The translations under genes were made by a program, and so were the position numbers. Positions 17,710-25,991 of a DNA stretch of 64,000 bases are shown in pieces (the stretch's first letter is position 1; each line of letters begins with the position of its first letter). Under the pieces are notes generated by a model that was not told where the DNA came from, did not search any database, and saw only the letters and a list, made by a program, of their open reading frames with translations. The stretch comes from Vibrio aestuarianus (GTDB lineage Bacteria > Pseudomonadota > Gammaproteobacteria > Enterobacterales > Vibrionaceae): NCBI RefSeq assembly GCF_012395185.1, contig NZ_JAAZTU010000016.1:1-64000 (forward strand), in the 5' to 3' direction.

Positions 17710-18433
17710 ATCGATTAAGTTCTTAGACACACCGATGCATGTACTGACCATGAACGAAACCGTCGATATTATTAAGCGTAGGATTTTTAGTAAACAGTTT
17801 ACACAGCATGTGGTCGTCAATGTGGCAAAAATCGTTAATATGCGCAGTGATGTTGAGCTTAATCGTTCAGTTACCGAGTGTGATATTGTTAATATTGATG
17901 GCATGGGGGTTGTTTGGGGAGCAAAATTCTTAGGATTTGATGTTAAAGAGCGTGTTGCTGGCGTTGACCTTTTCTATGAATTGAATGCAATGGCTGAACA
18001 AGAGAAATTCTCAGTATTTTATTTAGGAGCACAGCAGGAAGTCGTTGAAAAAACATCGACGATTATGCAGCACAAGCATCCTAATTTATTGATTGCGGGC
18101 CATAACCATGGTTACTTTTGGGATGATGAGCAGGCTCTGGTCGAGAAAATTAAAGCATCCGGTGCCAAATTGTTGTTTGTAGCAATTACTTCTCCAAAAA
18201 AAGAAAATTTCATTAATAAATGGAGAGATGAATTGGGTGTCGATTTTGTCATGGGAGTCGGTGGTACTTTCGACGTGGTTGCTGGTAAGGTGAATCGCGC
18301 ACCAAAATGGATGCAAAATGCAGGATTGGAGTGGTTATATCGGGTTATCCAAGAGCCTCGTAGGATGTGGAAAAGATACTTAATCACAAACAGTAAATTT
18401 GCTTGGCTTTTGCTAAAAGCTAAAATGAAGTGA
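17687..18433 (+). CDS. vpsK: GT26 family N-acetylmannosaminuronic acid transferase (WecG/TagA/CpsF)
   Basis: This 248-residue enzyme belongs to the WecG/TagA/CpsF family, which adds ManNAc or ManNAcA to a lipid-linked first sugar. Visible blocks are VVNVAKIVNM, VNIDGMGVVWGAK with the conserved aspartate (about residue 70), FYLGAQ, and the C-terminal WMQNAGLEWLYRVIQEPRRMWKRY membrane-association region. It fits as the user of the UDP-ManNAcA made by VpsA and VpsB. The ATG at 17687 is preceded by AGGAAGAGG and overlaps the acyltransferase gene by 23 bases. It is the last gene of the vps-I operon. No clear terminator follows in the 283 bases before rbmA. Confidence 0.9.
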   Translation: MESELLNKSIKFLDTPMHVLTMNETVDIIKRRIFSKQFTQHVVVNVAKIVNMRSDVELNRSVTECDIVNIDGMGVVWGAKFLGFDVKERVAGVDLFYELNAMAEQEKFSVFYLGAQQEVVEKTSTIMQHKHPNLLIAGHNHGYFWDDEQALVEKIKASGAKLLFVAITSPKKENFINKWRDELGVDFVMGVGGTFDVVAGKVNRAPKWMQNAGLEWLYRVIQEPRRMWKRYLITNSKFAWLLLKAKMK

Positions 18434-18716
18434 TTTTTATTACATTTTACGCTTGCTTAGAATTGTCATTTTCTATGCTGATTTTAAATAATAACTTTTA
18501 TCTTAATTTCACCCAATTCAACTAAACTTTACAACTACCTTTTATTGTGGGTTTAATCTCAATTTTATGAAATTGAATGTAACAAAAGAAACTTGTTGAT
18601 AAATTTTTTTAAATGAATGTCTCAATCTTATTCGAATGTTGAATGATAAATATCCGACTGATAGGCTCTTTCTCGATGAAGTACGGAATTTTCTATCAAT
18701 CACTTATGGTGCAAAA
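18434..18716 (+). promoter_or_regulatory. Intergenic region upstream of rbmA
   Basis: This AT-rich stretch between vpsK and rbmA has no gene and no strong terminator hairpin. GTCTCA at 18619-18624 is the half-site of the palindrome between rbmB and the rbmC-like gene. A longer open frame starting at 18636 would add 27 residues before the obvious signal peptide of RbmA and is not used. Confidence 0.35.
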
Positions 18717-19517
18717 ATGAACAAATTATCTTCTTCTCTATTGGTTGGCTGTTTAATGCTGGCAACCCCTTTTTCAACTGTATCTGCTAGTGAAACGACT
18801 ACTGCTGATATAGAAAAAATAGCTACGTCTATCGAATTATCTACACAGCAATTGACCGAAGTCGGTGGCTATATTGTCGCTGATGTGACTGTAAAAAACG
18901 CTGGTACTGATGCTGCAGACTTAAAATATTGGATTTCAGTAAAAGGTCCTAAAGGTCTTGTTTTTCCTGCAAAAGCTGTTGTACAAGTCAATAGTTCTGA
19001 ATTTGAAGCTGATTCTGTAGAAAGTGGCTCTGCTTTAAAATTACGTCGTGGCATTTGGGTTCGTGATTATATGGACAATGGTTTGTATACTGTGTCGATT
19101 GAAGGTGTTAACACTGAAACAGGCCAAATTTTCAAAGAAACAACCCAGTTTGCCAAAGGTGTCGATCTTTTAAATGCTGCAAACTTGGATGGATTAACTC
19201 TAAATACGGCATTAGCGTTCGAAACTTCTGTTCCTAGTGATGGCGGATATATTCCATTATTCGTAGAAATAGATAATGCACGTGACTTCGCTGCTAACGT
19301 TGAATTTTGGATTACTGCCGAAGGTCCCGCAGGTTTGAACATTCCAGTACAATCTCGAGTTTTTCTAGATATCAATGCGGGAGATTCATATACTAAATCT
19401 CGCGGATTCAAATTTGATGCTAGTTACCCTGCTGGTGAATATAATTTTATTGCTCAAATGTATGATACGGCTACTGGCAAACGCGTTGAACGCTCAATTA
19501 TTGTTGTGAAAGAATAA
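18717..19517 (+). CDS. rbmA: Biofilm matrix protein RbmA
   Basis: This 266-residue secreted protein has a signal peptide (MNKLSSSLLVGCLML, cleavage near VSA) and two homologous fibronectin type III-like domains (about residues 35-135 and 150-266). Each carries the same pattern: KYWISVKGPKG in the first and EFWITAEGPAG in the second, with RGIW and YTVS or RGFKF and YNFI further on. This tandem arrangement and wording match V. cholerae RbmA, which holds neighbouring cells together in biofilms and binds VPS. The ATG at 18717 gives a normal signal peptide. It lies between vps-I and the rbmB gene, as in V. cholerae. A bidirectional terminator follows. Confidence 0.93.
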   Translation: MNKLSSSLLVGCLMLATPFSTVSASETTTADIEKIATSIELSTQQLTEVGGYIVADVTVKNAGTDAADLKYWISVKGPKGLVFPAKAVVQVNSSEFEADSVESGSALKLRRGIWVRDYMDNGLYTVSIEGVNTETGQIFKETTQFAKGVDLLNAANLDGLTLNTALAFETSVPSDGGYIPLFVEIDNARDFAANVEFWITAEGPAGLNIPVQSRVFLDINAGDSYTKSRGFKFDASYPAGEYNFIAQMYDTATGKRVERSIIVVKE

Positions 19518-19538
19518 CTATTATTTAGTTAATAAATT

Positions 19539-19568
19539 AAGGCCGACTCTATTGATATAGTCGGCCTT
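19539..19568. terminator. Bidirectional terminator between rbmA and rbmB
   Basis: AAGGCCGACT (19539-19548) pairs with AGTCGGCCTT (19559-19568) around a 10-base loop. AT-rich flanks lie on both sides (AGTTATTTT to the right, TTAATTTATT on the other strand). It separates the convergent rbmA and rbmB genes. Confidence 0.8.
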
Positions 19569-19587
19569 AGTTATTTTCAGCCAAACT

Positions 19588-20739
19588 CTATAGTGGATGA
19601 TTCTCTTCAATATCTATCTTTTTTGTTTTAGGATCGATGGATATAAATGTTGTTCTATCTTCCAAGCGATATTGATTATTCTTGATAGTTACGTTAGAAA
19701 AGGATAATTCGTTGTTTTGAGTTAACGTTCGTATTATAGAACGGTATTTACTCTCGTTAACGTTATCAAATTTAATGTTTTGAAACATGTTATTGGTTAT
19801 CGATATGTTTCTTATCGGATCTATCGCATTCTCTGTATTGACGAAACTTTGTAATCGAATTCCTTGCTCTGAACCATCAAATACATTGTCATTAATACGA
19901 ATGTCACCCCATTTGACGTTTTTTTCTGCTCTTGTATTTGGATATACATTGATTAGGAATCCATTGATATTTTTCACTTTATTTTTTTCAAATAAAACAT
20001 CCGAATAATAACTCAACTCAACGGCTGTTCCATTTATATTTTGAAATGTATTGTTTAGAATTTTCGCATTAGAGACTTCTGTTCTTGAAGATAACTTTAA
20101 TGTACAGCCATTAAAGTTGTTACCTTTAAATAGTATATTTTTACTCCCCCCTAACTGTGTACCCGCAGTGGCTTGTGTCGTTGTTACTTGCCCACAATTC
20201 TCAAAAGTATTTTGCATAACGGTTATGTTATTTGAAGTGACTGCATACATTTCTTCATCTGCACTCGTTGTTAGCCGTAAAGCTGCATCTCCAAAATATC
20301 GAAAATGGCTATTTACGATGTAGCTATTTGCCGTGCTTGCAAGGTAGAGCCCTTGCTCTCCCCAAACTGGTTCAATGTCGCCATTATTTAACCCATTAAA
20401 AGTAAGGTTATTGACCCATAATCCGTCGGTATACTTTACATAGAATAAGTACTCTCCAGAAAATGGGGCACATTTGCTCAGTTCTGGTTTACCGATCCCT
20501 ATGATTGATACGTCTTTCTTATTTAGCAAACTGATTGTATTGCATAGTAGGTAGTGACCATCGGGTACGATTAAAGTATCGCCATCTTGTAATGTTGATA
20601 GAGCGTCTTGAAACGCATCGCTGTCATCTTTTTGATCATTCGCGATTGCCCCAAACTGTGTTACTGAGTAAATATTTACCAGTGGTTCCATTGCTGTTGG
20701 GTAGCTTAAGGATACCGATAGTAGAGCTATTGCTTTCAT
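19588..20739 (-). CDS. rbmB: RbmB-like right-handed beta-helix protein (putative VPS lyase)
   Basis: This 383-residue protein has a short hydrophobic N terminus and the FGAIANDQKDDSDAFQDAL motif (about residues 29-47) that opens pectate-lyase-like and pectin-type beta-helix proteins. Repeated NNxF/xxIxxN turns follow through the rest (for example NILFKGNNFNGCTLK, AKILNNTFQNINGTA). By position and fold it corresponds to V. cholerae RbmB, a secreted enzyme linked to VPS degradation and biofilm dispersal. The catalytic residues cannot be assigned from sequence alone. The signal peptide is short, so export should be checked. It is convergent with rbmA and divergent from the rbmC-like gene, with a shared 310-bp promoter region. 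Confidence 0.85.
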   Translation of the reverse strand: MKAIALLSVSLSYPTAMEPLVNIYSVTQFGAIANDQKDDSDAFQDALSTLQDGDTLIVPDGHYLLCNTISLLNKKDVSIIGIGKPELSKCAPFSGEYLFYVKYTDGLWVNNLTFNGLNNGDIEPVWGEQGLYLASTANSYIVNSHFRYFGDAALRLTTSADEEMYAVTSNNITVMQNTFENCGQVTTTQATAGTQLGGSKNILFKGNNFNGCTLKLSSRTEVSNAKILNNTFQNINGTAVELSYYSDVLFEKNKVKNINGFLINVYPNTRAEKNVKWGDIRINDNVFDGSEQGIRLQSFVNTENAIDPIRNISITNNMFQNIKFDNVNESKYRSIIRTLTQNNELSFSNVTIKNNQYRLEDRTTFISIDPKTKKIDIEENHPL

Positions 20740-21049
20740 GAAATTTAAGTCCCTTATTCATATCATGGAATATAACTAGAGTATCACTACTTCAGGTTCT
20801 CTATTGATTGTGATTAAGATTCTAGATAAAAAACTATGTAGTCTATCTTATATATGAGACGTCTCATAAATGAGTCGTTAAATCAGGGTCTTTGAGTTGA
20901 TCCGATCCTTTCCGCTATTGATAATCCACTCGCACTATTAATGAAGCAAGGGACAACCGTAACTAGGTTGTCCTACCAATAAAATAAATCGAGTCAAATT
21001 TATATTGATTTGACAAAGAATAATATAAACAGCAGAGGGATGCTTTCCC
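20740..21049. promoter_or_regulatory. Divergent promoter region between rbmB and the rbmC-like gene
   Basis: These 310 AT-rich bases have no gene. They hold a 16-bp perfect palindrome at 20853-20868 that could control both genes. A GAGGGA ribosome site for the rightward gene is at 21035-21040 and an AAGGGA site for rbmB is near 20750. Confidence 0.5.
20853..20868. promoter_or_regulatory. 16-bp perfect palindrome, candidate operator
   Basis: TATGAGAC/GTCTCATA is perfectly palindromic. It lies 114 bases upstream of the rbmB start and 182 bases upstream of the rbmC-like start. Its half-site TGAGAC recurs upstream of vpsU (5016-5021), and as GTCTCA upstream of rbmA (18619-18624). A dimeric activator such as VpsT (LuxR/FixJ type) is a candidate binder; this is inference. 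Confidence 0.45.
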
Positions 21050-23329
21050 ATGACATCAAAATATTTTGCATTTGCTATCGGCATTTTGTCGTTGAGCAGC
21101 TCTGTGGTTCATGCCACAACGACAGATATAGCGGATATATCGACACAGTTAAAATGGTCTTGGAACGGAAGTTCCTTTAAACCTGAATCAGTACAGGTGA
21201 TGATGACTCCTGTAGTGGCACAACTTAACGATGATAATGGCGATGGTAAAATCGATAATGGCGATGTTGCTGATATTATCATGGTGACCTTCGAAGGTAA
21301 TAAGTATGCAAATGGTGGACTTGTCCGAGCTTTAAGTGGTGTTGATGGTTCAGAATTATGGACTTACGCTAATGGTGGAGTTATTGCAGAAGCAAGAAAT
21401 TCACCTGCAGTAGCCGATTTAGATGGTGACGGTGTAGTCGAGATTGTTACTACCACTGCTGTTAGTCAATACATCAATGTGTTAGACAACACTGGTAATA
21501 TTAAGAAGCAAATTTTAAAAGCAGAAACTGGCTGGCGCTCTATCGGCGAAATATCGTTAGCAGATCTAGACGGTGATTCATCAATAGAAATTTTATCTGC
21601 CGATGGTGTATACAACTACGATACCGGATTGTTATTTAGCCATTCATGGGCACCATCTTCTATCAGTGGTGACTTTGATGGTGACCAAGTTCAAGAAGTG
21701 TTTTCTGGTGGTGCACTTTATCAAAGTAGTGGCGCTTTAGATTGGCAATATCAAGCCAATGATATGGTTTGGTTTTCATCGTTAGTAAATCTCGATAGTG
21801 ATGACAGCCCTGAAGTTGTGGTTTCAGTACCGGCTTCATATTCTAATGCTGCCAACAGTTCTTTCGCTGTTTTGGAACATGATGGGTCAACTAAATGGGA
21901 AATTAATAACTTGTCGAACCCTGGTGGTGGCGTGCAGGCTGTTGCAAATTTCTTAGGTGCAGATTCTCCTCAAGTACCGCAAGTGTCGAGCCAATCAAAA
22001 GTTTTTGGTTATACGCATCATAAGCAATCTTCTACCATTGCTTTTACTTCGGATAGCCAGCTTTGGGTGCGTTCTGGCGCGGCGATCGATGCGGTTGGTA
22101 GTGATGCAAATTCTTTAGTGGGTGGGCATGGTGGTCATTTAAACAACCCTGTTGATCTTTCTAAAGTGAAATCTATCGATATTACTTCAGGTCGATACTG
22201 GTGGGGTGGCCATCATATTTTAGCGCTAGATTTTAATTTTGTTGATGGCACGAGCACTACAATGGGCTCGAAACATTATGCGTTTTATAAGAAAACGGAA
22301 CGTTTAACCGTTCCTGAAAACTCAAGCATCAAGGGACTAAAAGCTTGGACTGCTGGTTGGTTAATTGGTGGTTTGCAATTTGAGTTTGCATCAAATACTA
22401 CTAGCAATGAAGTAAAAGGCATTGTCTATGCGGGCTATGCTGCCGTTGATATGTACAATCAGAACGGTGAGCTAGTTTGGTCATCGCCGAATGATGATAT
22501 GAACAGCGGCAAAATCGGTGTATCAGCATACGACTTTGATAATGACGGAATTGATGAGGTTTTAGTTCAAGACATCCAAAGAGTCCGCATCCTTGACGGA
22601 CGTACTGGTAAAGAGCTTGCCGTTATCGCTAATTCTACTAACACATTATGGGAGTACCCAATTGTTGTTGACCTAGCGGGCGATGACAATGCAGAACTGA
22701 TTGTTGTGGCGAATGATTATAATAAAGCTACTGCGATCAACCACGGTGTTTATGTTTATGAATCGGCAGATTCTAGTAAGCCTTGGAAGAATGCAACACG
22801 AATTTGGAATCAACATTCATTCCATATTTCTAATGTAAACCAAGATGGAACAATGCCTACCAGCGCAGAGCCAAGTTGGTTGACTCATAATACCTATCGT
22901 TCTAGTACGCTCAGAGGTGCCACAAACTTACAATCACCAATTTTTGGTTATGAATTAGGTCAGGCTACAAAACACACAGTCAAGAATGATGGTGAGTTGT
23001 TTGTTCGTTCTGGTCTGGCGATAGATGCGGTAGGCACATCGTTGGATAACCTTGCGGGTGGTAACGGTGGTGCGCTAAGAAGAGCGGTTGATCTTCGTCA
23101 AGTCAAAGCTATTGAAGTGACTTGGGGGGCTTACTATTGGGGTGGTAAGCATATCGTTGCGTTGAAGTTTACGTATGCAAATGGGTATTCTGTCACAATG
23201 GGGTCAAAGAACTACGCATCAAGTAAAACAACTGACACATTCCACATTCCACAGGGTAAAACTATTAAGCAAGTTAATGTTTGGAGCCAAGGGTGGTTGG
23301 TTGAAGGGTTACAGTTTGAACTGAATTAA
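21050..23329 (+). CDS. rbmC: RbmC/Bap1-family biofilm adhesin with two beta-prism domains
   Basis: This 759-residue secreted protein has a signal peptide ending near VVHA. Its beta-propeller is built of calcium-type DxDGDG blades (residues about 22-334 and 446-645). One beta-prism lectin domain (about 335-445) is inserted in the propeller and a second (about 647-759) sits at the C terminus. The two prisms share VRSG-AIDAVG, GGxGG, MGSK and GW-GLQFE blocks. RbmC of V. cholerae has this layout plus two N-terminal mucin-binding-type domains, which are absent here. Bap1 has one prism with a long loop insertion, also absent. It should anchor the matrix to surfaces or host glycans. An ATG with GAGGGA is the start. 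Confidence 0.85.
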   Translation: MTSKYFAFAIGILSLSSSVVHATTTDIADISTQLKWSWNGSSFKPESVQVMMTPVVAQLNDDNGDGKIDNGDVADIIMVTFEGNKYANGGLVRALSGVDGSELWTYANGGVIAEARNSPAVADLDGDGVVEIVTTTAVSQYINVLDNTGNIKKQILKAETGWRSIGEISLADLDGDSSIEILSADGVYNYDTGLLFSHSWAPSSISGDFDGDQVQEVFSGGALYQSSGALDWQYQANDMVWFSSLVNLDSDDSPEVVVSVPASYSNAANSSFAVLEHDGSTKWEINNLSNPGGGVQAVANFLGADSPQVPQVSSQSKVFGYTHHKQSSTIAFTSDSQLWVRSGAAIDAVGSDANSLVGGHGGHLNNPVDLSKVKSIDITSGRYWWGGHHILALDFNFVDGTSTTMGSKHYAFYKKTERLTVPENSSIKGLKAWTAGWLIGGLQFEFASNTTSNEVKGIVYAGYAAVDMYNQNGELVWSSPNDDMNSGKIGVSAYDFDNDGIDEVLVQDIQRVRILDGRTGKELAVIANSTNTLWEYPIVVDLAGDDNAELIVVANDYNKATAINHGVYVYESADSSKPWKNATRIWNQHSFHISNVNQDGTMPTSAEPSWLTHNTYRSSTLRGATNLQSPIFGYELGQATKHTVKNDGELFVRSGLAIDAVGTSLDNLAGGNGGALRRAVDLRQVKAIEVTWGAYYWGGKHIVALKFTYANGYSVTMGSKNYASSKTTDTFHIPQGKTIKQVNVWSQGWLVEGLQFELN

Positions 23330-23353
23330 TAGTCAAAATTTGTATTGTTGATA

Positions 23354-23386
23354 AAAGCCCCAGTTGATCTGGGGCTTTCTTTTTAT
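23354..23386 (+). terminator. Terminator of the rbmC-like gene
   Basis: AAAGCCCCAG (23354-23363) pairs with CTGGGGCTTT (23369-23378) around a 5-base loop. CTTTTTAT follows. It may also work for the convergent gene at 23416. Confidence 0.9.
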
Positions 23387-23415
23387 CGATGTTATTTTCT
23401 GAGCACGCCCTAGTA

Positions 23416-24735
23416 TTACGTTTTATGTTCTTTACGATCTACCCTATTTGGAATTGAGTTCGCCCAATGGCCCATCAGCAAGCAAAGTAGAAAATATAAA
23501 GTGTTAGCTGGTGCTTGAAGTGGAAAATCAACACTCATATGAATCGTCATACCAATAATAGCCATCAACGATGACAAGCCAATCCCACGCATCAATTTAC
23601 TGCGACGCTTCTTAAATGCGTGGAAGGCTTGTTTGCCAGAGACTAAAATCATCAACAATAAGATGGTTGAGGCAACAAAACCATATTCAAATACAAATTG
23701 GATATAATCATTATGGGCATGATCATAAAACAGCTTTACATCACCTTGGTTATAGGCAGGAAACGTTGAATAAAATGTGCCTGCCCCATATCCCGTCAGT
23801 GGACGTTCTTGGATAGCAACGAGTGAATATCTGATAACATCATCTCGTGACTCACTTTCTAAGCTAGTTTCAACGAGGCGTTGCTTCACTTTTTCTAGAC
23901 CAAACCAATTGCTTACAATAAAAGTATCAATAAGAAATAAGCTGATTATTAATACATATACACTTCTAGGTTTTGGTTTGTAGAAGAATAAAAGCAAAAT
24001 GGATCCCAATGTCAATGCTATAAAAAAGGCAATATTGCCCATTCTTGAACGCGTTAGTACTAATGCAATAACCATAATAACAAGGCCTAAACGAACGAAA
24101 GCTTTATCCGAAAGTAATACGGCAAAAAACTGTTTTATCATGTTTCGTAATCCCGTTTTGTTTGAATCACTTAACTGGGCAATGAGAAGGCCAAAGCCAA
24201 TACAAAGATTGAGCATAAGAAAGTTGGCTAAGTGGTTGTGATAAACAAAGCTCCCTGAAGCTCGAGTGCCCAAAGGTAGATTGAATATGGGCGAATGCTC
24301 TAGGTGGAGTAAAAGTACTACACCAGCATAAAAGCCTTGGCATATACCACTGGCCACCATGACGGTAGCTAGTAATTTCAGCTTGTTACGCGTATCGATT
24401 AATACAGATGCAACTAAGCATAACTGTAGATAGTGAAGAGACTTTAGTGCGGAGACAAAAACCAAGCCGGAATCTTGAGTCAGATTGAGTGACTGTATGC
24501 TTTGAATTAAAGACCAGAGCGTTATTGCCATGATCGGCATAATCACCCATTTGGTTCTTTTGAGCGACGTTTTCCAATGTTCAGGTGAATAAATACAGAG
24601 GCATAAGATAAGTAACAAAGCGCCCCATACTTCATTGAATGACCACGCGATAGGGCGATTACTGCCTAGAGGTATAGGAAGCCAAAAGACAAAAATTAAA
24701 AATAAAGGGAATGTTATCTTTTCAATTAGGCGCAT
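23416..24735 (-). CDS. rbmD: O-antigen ligase/Wzy-like membrane protein
   Basis: This 439-residue integral membrane protein has about twelve hydrophobic helices and the Wzy_C/WaaL region: TRASGSFVYHNHLANFL (about residue 157), RSRMGN near residue 227, and a periplasmic loop with GYGAGTF...YDHAHNDYIQFVFEYG (about residues 315-355). The histidine-rich HAHNDY block is typical of O-antigen ligases and related polymerases. By position it corresponds to V. cholerae rbmD, whose role is not established to my knowledge. It could polymerise or transfer VPS, or glycosylate a protein. It is the last gene of the leftward vpsL-Q block. A hairpin lies before it at 24758-24783. Confidence 0.75.
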   Translation of the reverse strand: MRLIEKITFPLFLIFVFWLPIPLGSNRPIAWSFNEVWGALLLILCLCIYSPEHWKTSLKRTKWVIMPIMAITLWSLIQSIQSLNLTQDSGLVFVSALKSLHYLQLCLVASVLIDTRNKLKLLATVMVASGICQGFYAGVVLLLHLEHSPIFNLPLGTRASGSFVYHNHLANFLMLNLCIGFGLLIAQLSDSNKTGLRNMIKQFFAVLLSDKAFVRLGLVIMVIALVLTRSRMGNIAFFIALTLGSILLLFFYKPKPRSVYVLIISLFLIDTFIVSNWFGLEKVKQRLVETSLESESRDDVIRYSLVAIQERPLTGYGAGTFYSTFPAYNQGDVKLFYDHAHNDYIQFVFEYGFVASTILLLMILVSGKQAFHAFKKRRSKLMRGIGLSSLMAIIGMTIHMSVDFPLQAPANTLYFLLCLLMGHWANSIPNRVDRKEHKT

Positions 24736-24757
24736 GTTATTGATATCGAATAGAGAA

Positions 24758-24783
24758 GGGCAGGAATAGTTATATTCCTGCCC
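24758..24783 (-). terminator. Strong hairpin between the secreted-protein gene and rbmD
   Basis: GGGCAGGAATA (24758-24768) pairs with TATTCCTGCCC (24773-24783) around a 4-base loop. On the minus strand only a weak T-rich run (TTCTCTATT) follows, so it may attenuate rather than fully stop transcription into rbmD. Confidence 0.5.
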
Positions 24784-24810
24784 TTGGATAAAAAAGAGAT
24801 GACGAACGTT

Positions 24811-25425
24811 TTAATTAAGTGATGCAGTACCACCACCGCTACCACTGCCAGTACCTAAGGTTGTGGTGTTTCCTGGTGTTGTCGTTACTGGAGGTGGAGT
24901 ACCCGGTAGGGTTGATGGGGTACCTGCTGCTGTCGGTTCGGTAATGGTTGCCGGATCGGCTCCGCCAGATAAGGCTGCAATAATGACATCCGTTGATTGC
25001 ATCGTTTCTGTTCCGATAACGGCATCAACAATCGCTTGAGCTGACTCTGGCGATTGACTTACTGCAAGTTGGACAACCTCTGAACGTAGGTTTGCTGGAG
25101 CGTTTTTTACTAGAATTGCAGTGAGCTCAGCAACTTGATCGCTTGGAATATTGGCAAAAACAGCATTGAAAATATCTAAAGATAGCTCTGGGTGTAAAGT
25201 AGAGGCAACATCAGCCATCTCTAAAATCATATTAGGACATAACTTCATTAAAGCTTGTAACGAAGTAACTGCACTGTCTGCTTGAGCTAAGCTAGCTTTA
25301 ATTGTGTCCATTGCGATTTCATGATTTTTATATAACGAACAACTCGCTTCTGTTGCTGCATATACATTTGAGCTACCCACTAAGGCTGCAAAAGTAGTCC
25401 ATAATATCCATAGTGTTTTTTTCAT
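24811..25425 (-). CDS. Secreted protein of unknown function, Gly/Thr/Pro-rich tail
   Basis: I do not recognise this 204-residue protein. It has a clear signal peptide (MKKTLWILWTTFAALVG, cleavage near VYA), a helical middle part with two cysteines (in ASCSLYK and MKLCPNM) that could form a disulfide in the periplasm, and repeated helix-like stretches up to about residue 155. The C-terminal tail (about 160-204) is low-complexity and rich in G, T, P and S, ending GTASLN. AGGAATC precedes the ATG. It is cotranscribed with vpsQ upstream and rbmD downstream, so a matrix or export role is likely. It may correspond to one of the small V. cholerae genes rbmE or rbmF; that is unproven. Confidence 0.75.
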   Translation of the reverse strand: MKKTLWILWTTFAALVGSSNVYAATEASCSLYKNHEIAMDTIKASLAQADSAVTSLQALMKLCPNMILEMADVASTLHPELSLDIFNAVFANIPSDQVAELTAILVKNAPANLRSEVVQLAVSQSPESAQAIVDAVIGTETMQSTDVIIAALSGGADPATITEPTAAGTPSTLPGTPPPVTTTPGNTTTLGTGSGSGGGTASLN

Positions 25426-25538
25426 TTTAGATTCCTGAAGAGCCTACAATTATCGTCGTGAAATTATAAGTTAAGTCGGTAACTAGGTGATATCACTCTA
25501 GCGATAAATAACTGAATTATTCTCATTTTTAAGGCATG

Positions 25539-25991
25539 TTAATGACTGGTATGGCACGAATTGGTGAATGATTTTCTCTTGGTTTTCATTGATTGATATT
25601 TATCTGTTAAGTAGATCATAACTGCAGCAAAAAATATACCGAGTAAACTTGAGCCTAGATCGAATAATGAAAAGGTTCTAGTGTCGGAAAATATCTGCAA
25701 ACTTTCATCAATCATGCAGCATACAGAGACGATCGAAATAGCCAAGTAAATACTGTTTTTTATTTCCAGCGAGGCCGAGATTACTCTTATCAAAATAAGG
25801 GTTAGCAACAGTGCAAAGGTAAAATGTAGATAGATGTCTCCGCCAATAAAATTTTCCAACAGCAGTGGGATTTCTACATGGTAATGAAACGTTTTTAACA
25901 GTGATAACGCAACTGTGCAAAGCGAAAGGATAGTAAACATTGCAAAGGTAACAGGGCGCTGAATAATGTAATGTTTTAAGCTGAGATTCAC
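25539..25991 (-). CDS. vpsQ: VanZ-like small membrane protein
   Basis: This 150-residue protein has four hydrophobic helices and the VanZ-family pattern DE..Q......R..S..D......G (DESLQIFSDTRTFSLFDLGSSLLG, about residues 94-117). GGDIYLHF near residue 50 matches the first conserved block. It is an inner-membrane protein of unknown biochemical role in the export block, at the position of V. cholerae vpsQ. It starts with GTG at 25991, overlapping the vpsP stop by four bases (GTGA), so translation is coupled. The C-terminal tail is basic and probably cytoplasmic. Confidence 0.75.
   Translation of the reverse strand: MNLSLKHYIIQRPVTFAMFTILSLCTVALSLLKTFHYHVEIPLLLENFIGGDIYLHFTFALLLTLILIRVISASLEIKNSIYLAISIVSVCCMIDESLQIFSDTRTFSLFDLGSSLLGIFFAAVMIYLTDKYQSMKTKRKSFTNSCHTSH

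Noticed and set aside
18636-18716. 27-codon N-terminal extension of rbmA
   Set aside because: It would bury the signal peptide. The ATG at 18717 gives a normal secreted protein.
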